From Acidobacteriota bacterium (GTDB lineage Bacteria; Acidobacteriota; Terriglobia; Versatilivoradales; Versatilivoraceae), in the NCBI GenBank assembly GCA_026706225.1, contig JAPOZE010000229.1, positions 1-6,709 on the forward strand: 6,709 nt of DNA. The letters run 5' to 3'. The notes under the pieces are model-generated. The model was not told the DNA's origin. It saw only the letters and a list, made by a program, of their open reading frames with translations, and made no database searches. The stretch's first letter is position 1; the number at the start of each line of letters is the position of its first letter. Positions 1 through 6,709 of this stretch are shown one piece after another. The position numbers and the translations under genes are program-made.

Positions 1-1682
<1,682 letters not shown>

Positions 1683-1711
1683 GACGGTGGACCATCCCTG
1701 TTCTCCAGTTT

Positions 1712-1788
1712 GGGCCCATAGCTCAGTTGGTTAGAGCCGCCGGCTCATAACCGGCCGGTCGTAGGTTCGAGTCCTACTGGGCCCACCA
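1712..1788 (+). tRNA. tRNA with CAU anticodon (elongator Met or lysidine-type Ile2)
   Basis: A complete 77-base cloverleaf is visible. The acceptor arms are GGGCCCA at 1712-1718 and TGGGCCC at 1778-1784. The D stem is GCTC/GAGC at 1721-1724 and 1734-1737. The anticodon stem is GCCGG/CCGGC around loop CTCATAA, with anticodon CAT at 1746-1748. The T stem is GTAGG/CCTAC with loop TTCGAGT. The discriminator is A and the CCA end is encoded at 1786-1788. The acceptor pairs fully, so this is not initiator tRNA-fMet. CAU can read Met, or Ile (AUA) after TilS converts C34 to lysidine. The C4-G69 and C5-G68 pairs match TilS determinants described for E. coli, which leans towards Ile2 without proving it. 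No promoter is evident in the 29 bases after rpoD. Confidence 0.95.
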
Positions 1789-1810
1789 TTCCTCCCCGAC
1801 AGATTCATCG

Positions 1811-2533
1811 ATGCATCCCGAGATAGAAAAACTCATCGAGCTTCAAGGGCTTGAGACTCGAATCCGGCATGCGGCCGGCAGGCTCGAGCAGCTTCCCCGG
1901 AAGATGGCCTCCATGGAGGAGCAATTGAGTGCGACCAGGAGCCTGCTGGACCGGCAGGAGGCGGACCTGGCTCGGACCGCCGCCGAGCGACGTCAGCTCG
2001 AAGGGGAAATACAGATCGTCGAAGAACGGATTTCCAAGTACCGCTCCCAGCTTTCCGATGTCAAGACCAACGAACAGTACAAGGCGCTCCTGCACGAAAT
2101 CGACTTTCACGGCGAGCGAATCGGCAAGATGGAAGATGAGATCCTGGTCCATATGGAGAAGGAGGAGGGCCTGCGGGCGGAACGGCTGCTGCTGGAGCAG
2201 CAGCTTCAGAAGGAGAGTGCTCAGGTCGATCGGGAAAAGCAGGCGGTGCAAAAGGAGATCGAGGAAGCCCGAATCGAGTTGGACCGCCGCCAGGGTGAGG
2301 CCGATGCCCTGATCGCCATGATTGCCCCGGAGATCTACGGCACCTATCGAAAGATCGCCACGGTGCGCAAGGGTGTGGCTCTGGCCAGAGCCGGGGAAAA
2401 CTGCCGGGGGTGTCACGTGCGGATTCGCCCCAGCGTGCTCGGGCAGGTCATGACCGGGAAGCACATCGTTCACTGCGACAGTTGCGACCGCTTTCTCTAC
2501 TGGGAGCCGGACGCATCCCCCGTATCGAAATAG
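1811..2533 (+). CDS. Coiled-coil C4-type zinc-ribbon protein (COG1579 / DUF164 family)
   Basis: A 240-residue protein of a widespread bacterial family whose general role is poorly defined; the Helicobacter member HP0958 (FlgZ) is a flagellar/RpoN-related chaperone. Residues 1 to about 170 are charged and heptad-like, typical of a long antiparallel coiled coil, with the family signature KTNEQYKALLHEI at 85-97. The C-terminal zinc ribbon has C198-x2-C201 and C222-x2-C225, so all four zinc ligands are intact. The length is normal for the family. There is no signal peptide or membrane segment, so it should be cytosolic. ATG 1811 gives the usual N-terminus (HPEIEKLIELQGLE), but the 22 bases between the tRNA and the ATG hold no good Shine-Dalgarno sequence. 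rnhA follows 14 bases after the stop, so the two are likely co-transcribed; pairing of this family with RNase HI is common in bacteria. Confidence 0.9.
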   Translation: MHPEIEKLIELQGLETRIRHAAGRLEQLPRKMASMEEQLSATRSLLDRQEADLARTAAERRQLEGEIQIVEERISKYRSQLSDVKTNEQYKALLHEIDFHGERIGKMEDEILVHMEKEEGLRAERLLLEQQLQKESAQVDREKQAVQKEIEEARIELDRRQGEADALIAMIAPEIYGTYRKIATVRKGVALARAGENCRGCHVRIRPSVLGQVMTGKHIVHCDSCDRFLYWEPDASPVSK

Positions 2534-2535
2534 GC

Positions 2536-2540
2536 GGAGG
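2536..2540 (+). promoter_or_regulatory. Ribosome binding site fixing the rnhA start
   Basis: GGAGG lies 7 bases before TTG 2548, just after the zinc-ribbon gene's stop codon. The open frame extends upstream to 2410, inside the preceding gene, but only the TTG start leaves the RNase H fold beginning at its first beta strand. Confidence 0.7.
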
Positions 2541-2547
2541 AAAGCGG

Positions 2548-2961
2548 TTGAAGAGCCTGGTGGCCTACGTCGATGGCGGATCGCGTGGAAATCCCGGACC
2601 CGCGGGCTACGGGGCTCACATCCTGGATGGGGAGGGCAGGGTTCTGGCGAACCTTTCCGGATGCCTGGGAGTGCGCAGCAACAACCAGGCCGAGTACGCG
2701 GGCCTGATTGCGGCGCTCGACTATGCCCTCGCCAACCGATTCGAGAAAGTGACCGTCTTTGCCGATTCGGAACTCATGGTGCGGCAGATCGGCGGAGTCT
2801 ACAAGGTCAGGAGTCCCAACCTCATCGGTTCCTTCCGGCAGGCGCGCGCGCTGATTGGCCGGCTCGAGGCATTCTCCATCCGGCACATCCCTCGTTCCCG
2901 GAATCGGGAGGCCGACCGCCTGGCCAACCTGGCCATGGACAGGCAGGCCGGACGGGAATGA
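2548..2961 (+). CDS. rnhA: Ribonuclease HI (RNase H family)
   Basis: RNase HI cuts the RNA strand of RNA:DNA hybrids, clearing R-loops and replication primers in the cytosol using two metal ions. From TTG 2548 the protein has 137 residues, a single compact RNase H domain without an N-terminal hybrid-binding domain. The four acidic catalytic residues are in place: D9 (YVDGGSRGNPGPAG), E49 (NNQAEYAGL), D73 (FADSEL) and D123 (NREADRLAN); H113 sits in the usual IRHIPR segment. It resembles the short RnhA-like group (as in the N-terminal domain of Mycobacterium Rv2228c) more than E. coli RnhA. TTG is preferred because GGAGG precedes it by 7 bases. Its TGA at 2959-2961 directly abuts the stop codon of mqnA on the minus strand, with no room for a terminator. 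Confidence 0.92.
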   Translation: MKSLVAYVDGGSRGNPGPAGYGAHILDGEGRVLANLSGCLGVRSNNQAEYAGLIAALDYALANRFEKVTVFADSELMVRQIGGVYKVRSPNLIGSFRQARALIGRLEAFSIRHIPRSRNREADRLANLAMDRQAGRE

Positions 2962-3759
2962 CTATCGGACGAATTGCAGGGGCTTGGGTTCCGCGATCAG
3001 CTTCATCTCCCGGGCCAGCCGGTAGAAGTGGAGCAGCCCGTCCACGTTTTCCTCGTCCAGCGAGTAGTCGATGCACCGGGTAAGGTAGGAGCGAATCTGC
3101 TCGGCGGGAATCCGCAGTTGTCGAGACTGCCGGCGGACAATGTCGTCCAGGTGGGCCTGACCGTAGCGGTAGGATTCCTCGAAGGGGGAACTGTCCATCA
3201 TCCCGCATTCCGCGCGGCAGGCCCAGAAGGCGAACACAAAGGGCTTGCCGGTCTCCTCCCGCCAGGCTTTCGCCAGGTCGTATCGGTACAGGCCGGCGGT
3301 ATCGGCGGTCAGGGCGGCGTCGCCGATCAGAAGGGCGGCGTCACGCCGGCGCAACATGGAGGCCAGGTCCGGCTCATGGGAGTAGAGGGGCGGATCGAGT
3401 TGATATCTCATCCGGAGCAATATCCGGAGGAGGGCTACCGAGGTTCTCGAGGATCGATCCAGGGCGACGGTCCTGATCCGGGACCACGGCACCTTGCTGA
3501 CCAGCAGGACGCTTCGGACGCTTCCCTTGGAGGCCACTGACAGGTTGGGGATGATTCTGAGGTTGGGGATGCGTTGGTATGCGATGGCGGGGATCAGACC
3601 GATATCCACCGATCCGGCCGCTATCTTGTCGGCGCACAGCGCGGGCGCCGAGAATTCCAACTCGAACCGGTCTTTCGGCCGGTTTTGGACAAAGCCCCAG
3701 GACAGCGGCAGCGAATTGACGTAGCAGACGATTGCGAGCTTGAGTTTTCTCACCCGCAC
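2962..3759 (-). CDS. mqnA: Chorismate dehydratase MqnA (futalosine menaquinone pathway)
   Basis: MqnA dehydrates chorismate to 3-enolpyruvylbenzoate, the first committed step of the futalosine route to menaquinone, the respiratory quinone. The 265-residue protein has the periplasmic-binding-protein-like two-lobe pattern of the family: CYVNSLPL at 12-19, ALCADKIAAGSVDIGLIPAIAY at about 40-61, KGSVRSVLLVSK at 78-89, LDRSSRTSVAL at 100-110, LLIGDAAL at 143-150 and GKPFVFAFWACR at 171-182. Length is close to normal (about 270-285). No signal peptide is seen, fitting a cytosolic enzyme. Translation probably starts at GTG 3759-3757, because an in-frame TAG lies two codons upstream; GTG at 3753 is an alternative. 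No strong Shine-Dalgarno is visible. No other mqn gene is in the window, so the pathway is scattered or lies outside. Upstream repeats could fold over the start region. Confidence 0.9.
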   Translation of the reverse strand: MRVRKLKLAIVCYVNSLPLSWGFVQNRPKDRFELEFSAPALCADKIAAGSVDIGLIPAIAYQRIPNLRIIPNLSVASKGSVRSVLLVSKVPWSRIRTVALDRSSRTSVALLRILLRMRYQLDPPLYSHEPDLASMLRRRDAALLIGDAALTADTAGLYRYDLAKAWREETGKPFVFAFWACRAECGMMDSSPFEESYRYGQAHLDDIVRRQSRQLRIPAEQIRSYLTRCIDYSLDEENVDGLLHFYRLAREMKLIAEPKPLQFVR

Positions 3760-3818
3760 ATTCTAGCTGCTTTGGCGAGAAATGCGGGCTAATTCACCTT
3801 TCCGGTGAGAAATACGGG
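3746..3818 (-). promoter_or_regulatory. Possible mqnA leader with competing start-region pairings
   Basis: Read on the minus strand, codons 2-5 of mqnA contain GGUGAGAAA (3754 to 3746). Two upstream segments can pair with it: UUUCUCACC (3812 to 3804) perfectly, and UUUCUCGCC (3782 to 3774) with one G-U pair. CCCGCA (3788 to 3783) can also pair with UGCGGG over the start codon itself (3758 to 3753). A small hairpin UCACC-GGAAA-GGUGA (3808 to 3794) competes with the first pairing. These complementarities are seen directly. That they regulate translation is inference; a dispersed intergenic repeat would be an alternative explanation. Confidence 0.35.
3774..3818. repeat. Pair of 15-base imperfect direct repeats
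   Basis: The units are ggcgagaaatgcggg (3774-3788) and ggtgagaaatacggg (3804-3818), 13 of 15 bases identical and 30 bases apart. The core GGYGAGAAA also occurs inverted at 3746-3754 inside the start of mqnA. Between the units, TCACC at 3794-3798 pairs with GGTGA at 3804-3808. No transposase or longer terminal repeats are associated. Confidence 0.6.
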
Positions 3819-3861
3819 GCGAAGAAGGAAAGCGACCGGTGAAACGGGGCCGGTGATCTCG

Positions 3862-3998
3862 GGAGGAACGCCATGAAGATCGTTGCCAGGGGGACCTTGA
3901 ACCCAGGGAAAGCGGGAACCGACCGGGCCGTCGGGACCTTTCCCAAGCTGTTGGGGCTGAAGGACGGAAGGGTTCTGGCCACCTGCTGAGGTGGGTCC
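3862..3998 (+). pseudogene. Truncated 5' fragment of a sialidase-like (Asp-box) gene
   Basis: GGAGG at 3862-3866 and ATG at 3873 begin a frame of 38 codons ending in TGA at 3987-3989. Its first 37 residues (MKIVARGTLN... to DGRVLAT) match the intact gene starting at 5700 at 33 of 37 positions. Over 123 bases from the ribosome binding site (3862-3984 against 5689-5811) the DNA differs at 13 positions, about 89% identity. Seven of the eleven changed codons are synonymous, so both copies evolved under protein-level constraint before this one broke. After GCC ACC an extra base shifts the frame to the stop, but similarity continues to about 3998 (aggtgggtcc against aggtgggccc). Homology then ends abruptly; no Asp box or later part of the gene remains here. 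A functional 38-residue peptide is possible but less likely. Confidence 0.8.
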
Positions 3999-4149
3999 GA
4001 GTGTTCACGTTCGCGCCTGTGTTGTTTCGGTCGCAATCGACTCAATGAATCGCGTACTTCACTAACAGCAAGGTGATCCAGGTCCCACACGTCAGCTTTG
4101 GCCGCTGCTCCAAGCGAGTTCCCGGGTGGTAATTGTTGTCAAGAACAGC

Positions 4150-4155
4150 TATACT
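4150..4155 (+). promoter_or_regulatory. -10-like hexamer TATACT, weak helicase promoter candidate
   Basis: TATACT matches the sigma-70 -10 consensus at five of six positions and lies 174 bases before the preferred helicase start. No good -35 lies 16-18 bases upstream (that position reads tggtaa), although TTGTTG and TTGTCA occur closer. If active, it would give a leader of roughly 170 bases. Confidence 0.25.
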
Positions 4156-4164
4156 GTTTGCCCC

Positions 4165-4209
4165 TTGATCGGGCTCAGCCCGAAAGCGGCGATCAACAGG
4201 ACCTCTGTT
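4165..4209 (+). promoter_or_regulatory. Two adjoining small stem-loops in the helicase leader
   Basis: TTGATC at 4165-4170 pairs with GATCAA at 4191-4196, enclosing an inner GGGC-TCA-GCCC hairpin at 4171-4181. Directly next, sharing two bases, AACAG at 4195-4199 pairs with CTGTT at 4205-4209 around the loop GACCT. That loop is complementary to AGGTC at 4223-4227, so an alternative fold or pseudoknot is possible. Structured leaders are known for cold-induced RNA helicase genes; any such role here is inference. Confidence 0.35.
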
Positions 4210-4317
4210 AGTAATCCTTCCAAGGTCTCGCCTCCAACGAATCCCTCTTACCCTTAACTGTTGTCCGGGTCGGGAACTACGGCCCTGCCGGACAGGATCT
4301 GCCTGTGCGCGTACGGC

Positions 4318-4321
4318 GGAG
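4318..4321 (+). promoter_or_regulatory. Ribosome binding site favouring TTG 4330 for the helicase
   Basis: GGAG followed by an A-rich spacer of 8 bases precedes TTG 4330. The upstream TTG at 4261 in the same frame has no Shine-Dalgarno sequence, and the 23 residues it would add do not look like the family. Confidence 0.55.
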
Positions 4322-4329
4322 AAAAAGCA

Positions 4330-5622
4330 TTGCTATCCAGTTCCACATCTACTGCTTCGACCGGTTTCGACCGGTTCGAACTCCATGAATCCCTGGTTCG
4401 CGGCATTCGCCGCATCGGCTTCGAGAAGCCCTGGCCGATCCAACAGGAGACCATTCCCGCGGGTCGCGCCGGTCGCGACGTGCTGGGCCTGGCTCAGACC
4501 GGCACCGGCAAGACGGCGGCCTTTGCGCTGCCGCTGCTGGACCGGCTTCTCAAAGTGCGCCGCCCGGACCCTCGGGCTCTGGTGCTCGCTCCCACACGGG
4601 AACTCGCCACTCAGATCGCGGCCGAGATCCGCACCCTGTCCAAGTTCACACGCCTCAAGACCATCACGGTCTATGGCGGCGTTTCGACGCGCAACCAGAT
4701 CGACTCGCTCCGGCGGCGACCGGAAATCATCGTGGGCTGTCCGGGACGCGTGCTCGACCTGCTCGGGCAGCAAGCGCTCCGCCTCGGCCACGTAGAAACA
4801 CTGGTCCTCGACGAAGCCGACCACATGTTCGACATGGGATTTCTGCCCGACATTCGCAAGATTCTGGCTGCGATGCCCGAGCGGCGCCAGAACCTGCTGT
4901 TTTCGGCCACCATGCCGAGAGAGATTCGTCGACTGGCGGACGATTTGTTGACGAATCCCCACGTGGTCGAGCTGGCCGGCACAGCCCCGGTCGCCACCGT
5001 CGATCACGGACTGTACATGGTCGGGGAAGGCCGCAAGAGAGTCCTGCTTGAACACCTTCTCACTGGCGACGATTGCGACTCGGCCATTATTTTCACTCGA
5101 ACAAAGCACCGGGCCCGGCGATTGGCGGATCAGTTGAGCCGGGACGGACACCGGGCCGTAGGTCTTCAGGGATCCATGTCCCAAGCCCAGCGCGATCGCG
5201 CCATGAGCGGATTCCGCGCCCGGCGCTTCAATATCCTGGTAGCCACGGACATTGTGGCTCGAGGCATAGACGTCAGCGGCGTTTCCCACGTAATCAACTT
5301 CGATGTGCCCAACACTCCGGAAGGCTACACCCACCGCATCGGACGTACGGGACGCGCGGAACGCGAGGGTATCGCTTGCACTTTCGTCACCGGTATCGAT
5401 CACGGCTGGGTCGAGGCCACCGAACGCATGATCGGCTCACCGATCCCGCGCCGGAGGGTCGTCGGCTTCGAGCCCGACGTCGCCGAGCGGTCCGCAGGCC
5501 CTCGCCAGCCCTATGGTCATAATCCGCGCGCCAGGCGGCCCGGCGGAGAGTCGCACAATCGCGGGCGTCATTCCAGTTCCTCCGGCCGCGGGCGCAGTAG
5601 CAACCGGAAGCGCGTCGCTTAG
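4330..5622 (+). CDS. DEAD-box ATP-dependent RNA helicase, RhlE-like
   Basis: An ATP-driven enzyme that unwinds short RNA duplexes, acting in ribosome assembly, RNA decay or cold adaptation. From TTG 4330 it has 430 residues with both RecA-like domains complete: Q motif with Q38 (PWPIQ in place of the usual PTPIQ), motif I AQTGTGKT at 55-62, Ia PTREL at 88-92, GG at 116-117, Ib CPGR at 137-140 (usually TPGR), II DEAD at 161-164, III SAT at 192-194, IV AIIFTRTKH at 252-260, V ILVATDIVARGIDV at 302-315 and VI HRIGRTGR at 335-342. The tail from about 387 is basic, Gly/Ser/Arg-rich and disordered-looking, as in RhlE-type proteins that use it to hold RNA. It lacks the DbpA/CsdA-type C-terminal RNA-binding domain. 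It lies between a broken and an intact copy of the same sialidase-like gene. TTG 4261 is a less likely start. Confidence 0.93.
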   Translation: MLSSSTSTASTGFDRFELHESLVRGIRRIGFEKPWPIQQETIPAGRAGRDVLGLAQTGTGKTAAFALPLLDRLLKVRRPDPRALVLAPTRELATQIAAEIRTLSKFTRLKTITVYGGVSTRNQIDSLRRRPEIIVGCPGRVLDLLGQQALRLGHVETLVLDEADHMFDMGFLPDIRKILAAMPERRQNLLFSATMPREIRRLADDLLTNPHVVELAGTAPVATVDHGLYMVGEGRKRVLLEHLLTGDDCDSAIIFTRTKHRARRLADQLSRDGHRAVGLQGSMSQAQRDRAMSGFRARRFNILVATDIVARGIDVSGVSHVINFDVPNTPEGYTHRIGRTGRAEREGIACTFVTGIDHGWVEATERMIGSPIPRRRVVGFEPDVAERSAGPRQPYGHNPRARRPGGESHNRGRHSSSSGRGRSSNRKRVA

Positions 5623-5688
5623 AGTGACCACTGGACGAGATTGACTGGTTGGGCCACATGTGATGGACTACAAGTGTTGGAAACAGCC

Positions 5689-5693
5689 GGAGG
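5689..5693 (+). promoter_or_regulatory. Ribosome binding site of the sialidase-like gene
   Basis: GGAGG lies 6 bases before ATG 5700. The same site and spacer (ggaggaacgcc) precede the fragment at 3873, base for base, which supports this start codon in both copies. Confidence 0.75.
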
Positions 5694-5811
5694 AACGCCA
5701 TGAAAATCGTTGCCAGGGGGACGCTGAACCGGGGGGAGGCGGGAAGCAACCGGGCCGTCGGCACCTTTCCCAAGCTGCTGGGACTGAAGGACGGAAGGGT
5801 GCTGGCCACCT
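5689..5811 (+). repeat. Direct repeat, intact copy of the 123-base sialidase 5' segment
   Basis: This segment matches 3862-3984 without gaps at about 110 of 123 positions, with an offset of 1827 bases. It covers the ribosome binding site and first 37 codons. The bases to the left of GGAGG differ between the copies, so the similarity starts sharply at the ribosome binding site. Confidence 0.8.
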
Positions 5812-6709
5812 ACAAGGTGGGCCCCAACAAGGACTCGGACAAGGCCACCGTCGAGCTCCGCTGGTCGGAAGACCTGGGGCAGAGCTGGACGGAGCCGACG
5901 ACCCTGGAGTCTCCCCGGATCGGGGGGAAGAGAGGGGCGCTGTGGACGGCCTATCCCACCCAGCTTTCGTCCGGGCGCCTGGTGCTGATTTCCATGTGGG
6001 TGGACCGGGAATCCTTCCCCGGCTCAAAGATCTTTCATGCCGAAACCGAGGGCTGCCTGCCCATGACGGTGCTCTGGTCGGAGTCGGACGACGGCGGCCG
6101 GAGCTGGAGCCCCTGGCGGGTCATCCCCACCCCGGAGGAGCTGGGACCGCCCAGCGTGACCAGCCCCCTGATGGAGCTGGCCGGCGGCAGGCTGGCCTTG
6201 AGCGTGGAGACCAACAAGCCCTACCTGGACGCCTCCAAGTGGTACCAGCGGGTGGTCTATCTCTATTCCGAGGATGGGGGGCTATCCTGGAGCGCTCCCC
6301 ACACGGTGAGCCAGGACCCGACCGGCAGGATGTTCAACTGGGACCAGCGGGCGGGAGTGGCCCCCGACGGGCGCATCGTCACCTTCACCTGGTACTTCGA
6401 CAGCGAGACGGGAACCTACCTGAACATCCGGCGCCGCGTCAGCCGGGACGAAGGCCGGAGCTGGTCCGACCCCGAGGACCTGGGCTTCAGCGACCAGGCG
6501 GCCCGGCCCGCCATCCTGCCCGACGGCAGAACGGTGCTGGCCTGGGTGGACCGGTTCGGCACCCAATCCATCCGGGCCCGGATGGCGCCCGCCATCGACG
6601 GTGATTTCTCCTCCGACACCGAGCTCCCGAGCTCCGACCACGCCGCCGCCCCGACGCGCCGCCCCCCCGCCGGCGACGCCCAGCCCGACACGCTCGGGCG
6701 AACGAGCGA
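5700..6709 (+). CDS. Sialidase-like (BNR/Asp-box) beta-propeller protein, 3' end outside window
   Basis: The frame runs open from ATG 5700 to the window edge, at least 336 residues, with no stop codon, so it is partial. Four Asp boxes of the form S-x-D-x-G-x-S-W are visible: SEDLGQSW at 56-63, SDDGGRSW at 129-136, SEDGGLSW at 190-197 and SRDEGRSW at 248-255. Their spacing of about 58-73 residues fits successive blades of a sialidase-type propeller. Bacterial members act on sialic acids or other glycans, but many have unknown substrates. The N-terminal strand reads TFPKLLGLKDGRVLATY where true sialidases have the F/Y-R-I-P arginine motif; the arginine is missing, so sialidase activity is doubtful. 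No signal peptide is seen, suggesting a cytosolic protein. The last 35 or so residues turn Pro/Arg/Ala-rich around a run of seven C, possibly a linker or a sequence error. It follows the helicase by 77 bases; no clear promoter is seen. Confidence 0.85.
   Translation, partial: MKIVARGTLNRGEAGSNRAVGTFPKLLGLKDGRVLATYKVGPNKDSDKATVELRWSEDLGQSWTEPTTLESPRIGGKRGALWTAYPTQLSSGRLVLISMWVDRESFPGSKIFHAETEGCLPMTVLWSESDDGGRSWSPWRVIPTPEELGPPSVTSPLMELAGGRLALSVETNKPYLDASKWYQRVVYLYSEDGGLSWSAPHTVSQDPTGRMFNWDQRAGVAPDGRIVTFTWYFDSETGTYLNIRRRVSRDEGRSWSDPEDLGFSDQAARPAILPDGRTVLAWVDRFGTQSIRARMAPAIDGDFSSDTELPSSDHAAAPTRRPPAGDAQPDTLGRTS

Larger units (their letters stand above)
3999..4329. other. Intergenic stretch before the helicase, no gene recognised
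   Basis: This is the part of the 570-base gap (3760-4329) not filled by the mqnA leader or the sialidase fragment. No convincing protein gene or RNA family is recognised on either strand. Positions 3999-4140 show nothing I can identify. From about 4150 there is a -10-like hexamer, two small hairpins and then a ribosome binding site for the helicase, so the right half looks like an untranslated leader. The frame from TTG 4261 is open but has no Shine-Dalgarno and reads as non-conserved residues before the helicase start. Confidence 0.5.

Noticed and set aside
1805..2473. 222-codon minus-strand ORF opposite the zinc-ribbon gene
   Set aside because: Leu/His-rich antisense shadow of a coiled-coil gene; no family features.
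2974..3540. 188-codon plus-strand ORF opposite mqnA
   Set aside because: Shadow frame; the minus-strand MqnA motifs are convincing over the full length.
3774..3818. Start of a CRISPR array
   Set aside because: Only two imperfect 15-base units with a 15-base gap; no further units and no cas gene.
3794..4090. Minus-strand ORF sharing a peptide pattern with minus-strand ORF 5387-5809
   Set aside because: The shared peptide is the reverse-strand translation of the duplicated sialidase 5' segment; the sense frame shows coding-type substitutions and a ribosome binding site.
4333..5403. 356-codon minus-strand ORF opposite the helicase
   Set aside because: Shadow of the high-GC helicase gene, whose motifs I to VI are all intact on the plus strand; the antisense protein shows no domain.
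5623..5699. Possible promoter with TTGACT at 5641-5646 before the sialidase-like gene
   Set aside because: The -35-like hexamer is good, but no -10-like hexamer lies 16-18 bases downstream, and no clear terminator follows the helicase, so read-through is equally plausible.
5660..6604. 314-codon closed ORF on the plus strand
   Set aside because: It is Gly/Pro/Arg-rich with no recognisable domain and overlaps, in another frame, the sialidase-like gene from 5700, which has a ribosome binding site, four Asp boxes and a matching paralog fragment.

Overview
The window is GC-rich bacterial chromosome. It carries ordinary housekeeping genes on the left and a more accessory stretch on the right. The gene set is: a primary sigma factor (rpoD, 5' end outside the window), a CAU-anticodon tRNA, a coiled-coil zinc-ribbon protein (COG1579/DUF164 type), a ribonuclease HI, chorismate dehydratase MqnA of the futalosine menaquinone route on the opposite strand, a decayed fragment of a sialidase-like gene, a DEAD-box RNA helicase, and a sialidase-like Asp-box protein that runs off the right edge. 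High GC, a futalosine-pathway gene, a compact RpoD and sialidase-like paralogs would suit an Acidobacteriota-like or deltaproteobacterial-type lineage, but this is a guess from gene content, not a phylogenetic result.

Left half (1-2961): rpoD, tRNA, zinc-ribbon gene and rnhA all lie on the plus strand with gaps of 29, 22 and 14 bases. A strong hairpin straddles the rpoD stop codon just before the tRNA. The tRNA ends only 22 bases before the zinc-ribbon start codon, so tRNA processing may create the 5' end of the zinc-ribbon/rnhA mRNA. The rnhA stop codon directly abuts the stop codon of mqnA on the other strand, with no base between them.

Middle (3760-4329): 570 bases without an intact gene. 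Next to mqnA are two near-identical 15-base repeats, each able to pair with the first codons of mqnA mRNA. Then comes a ribosome binding site plus 37 codons of a sialidase-like gene that frameshifts and stops, about 89% identical in DNA to the start of the intact gene 1827 bases downstream. The rest is leader-like sequence with small hairpins ahead of the helicase.

Right part (4330-6709): a RhlE-like DEAD-box helicase with a basic Gly/Ser/Arg tail, followed by a sialidase-like beta-propeller gene with four Asp boxes. The latter is open from 5700 to the window end and has no stop codon inside it, so an ORF caller that requires a stop would miss it. Three of the five protein genes whose starts are visible appear to use TTG or GTG. 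I see no CRISPR array, transposase, toxin-antitoxin pair or recognisable defence system. The most noteworthy features are the sialidase fragment and intact copy flanking the helicase, and the possible mqnA leader switch.
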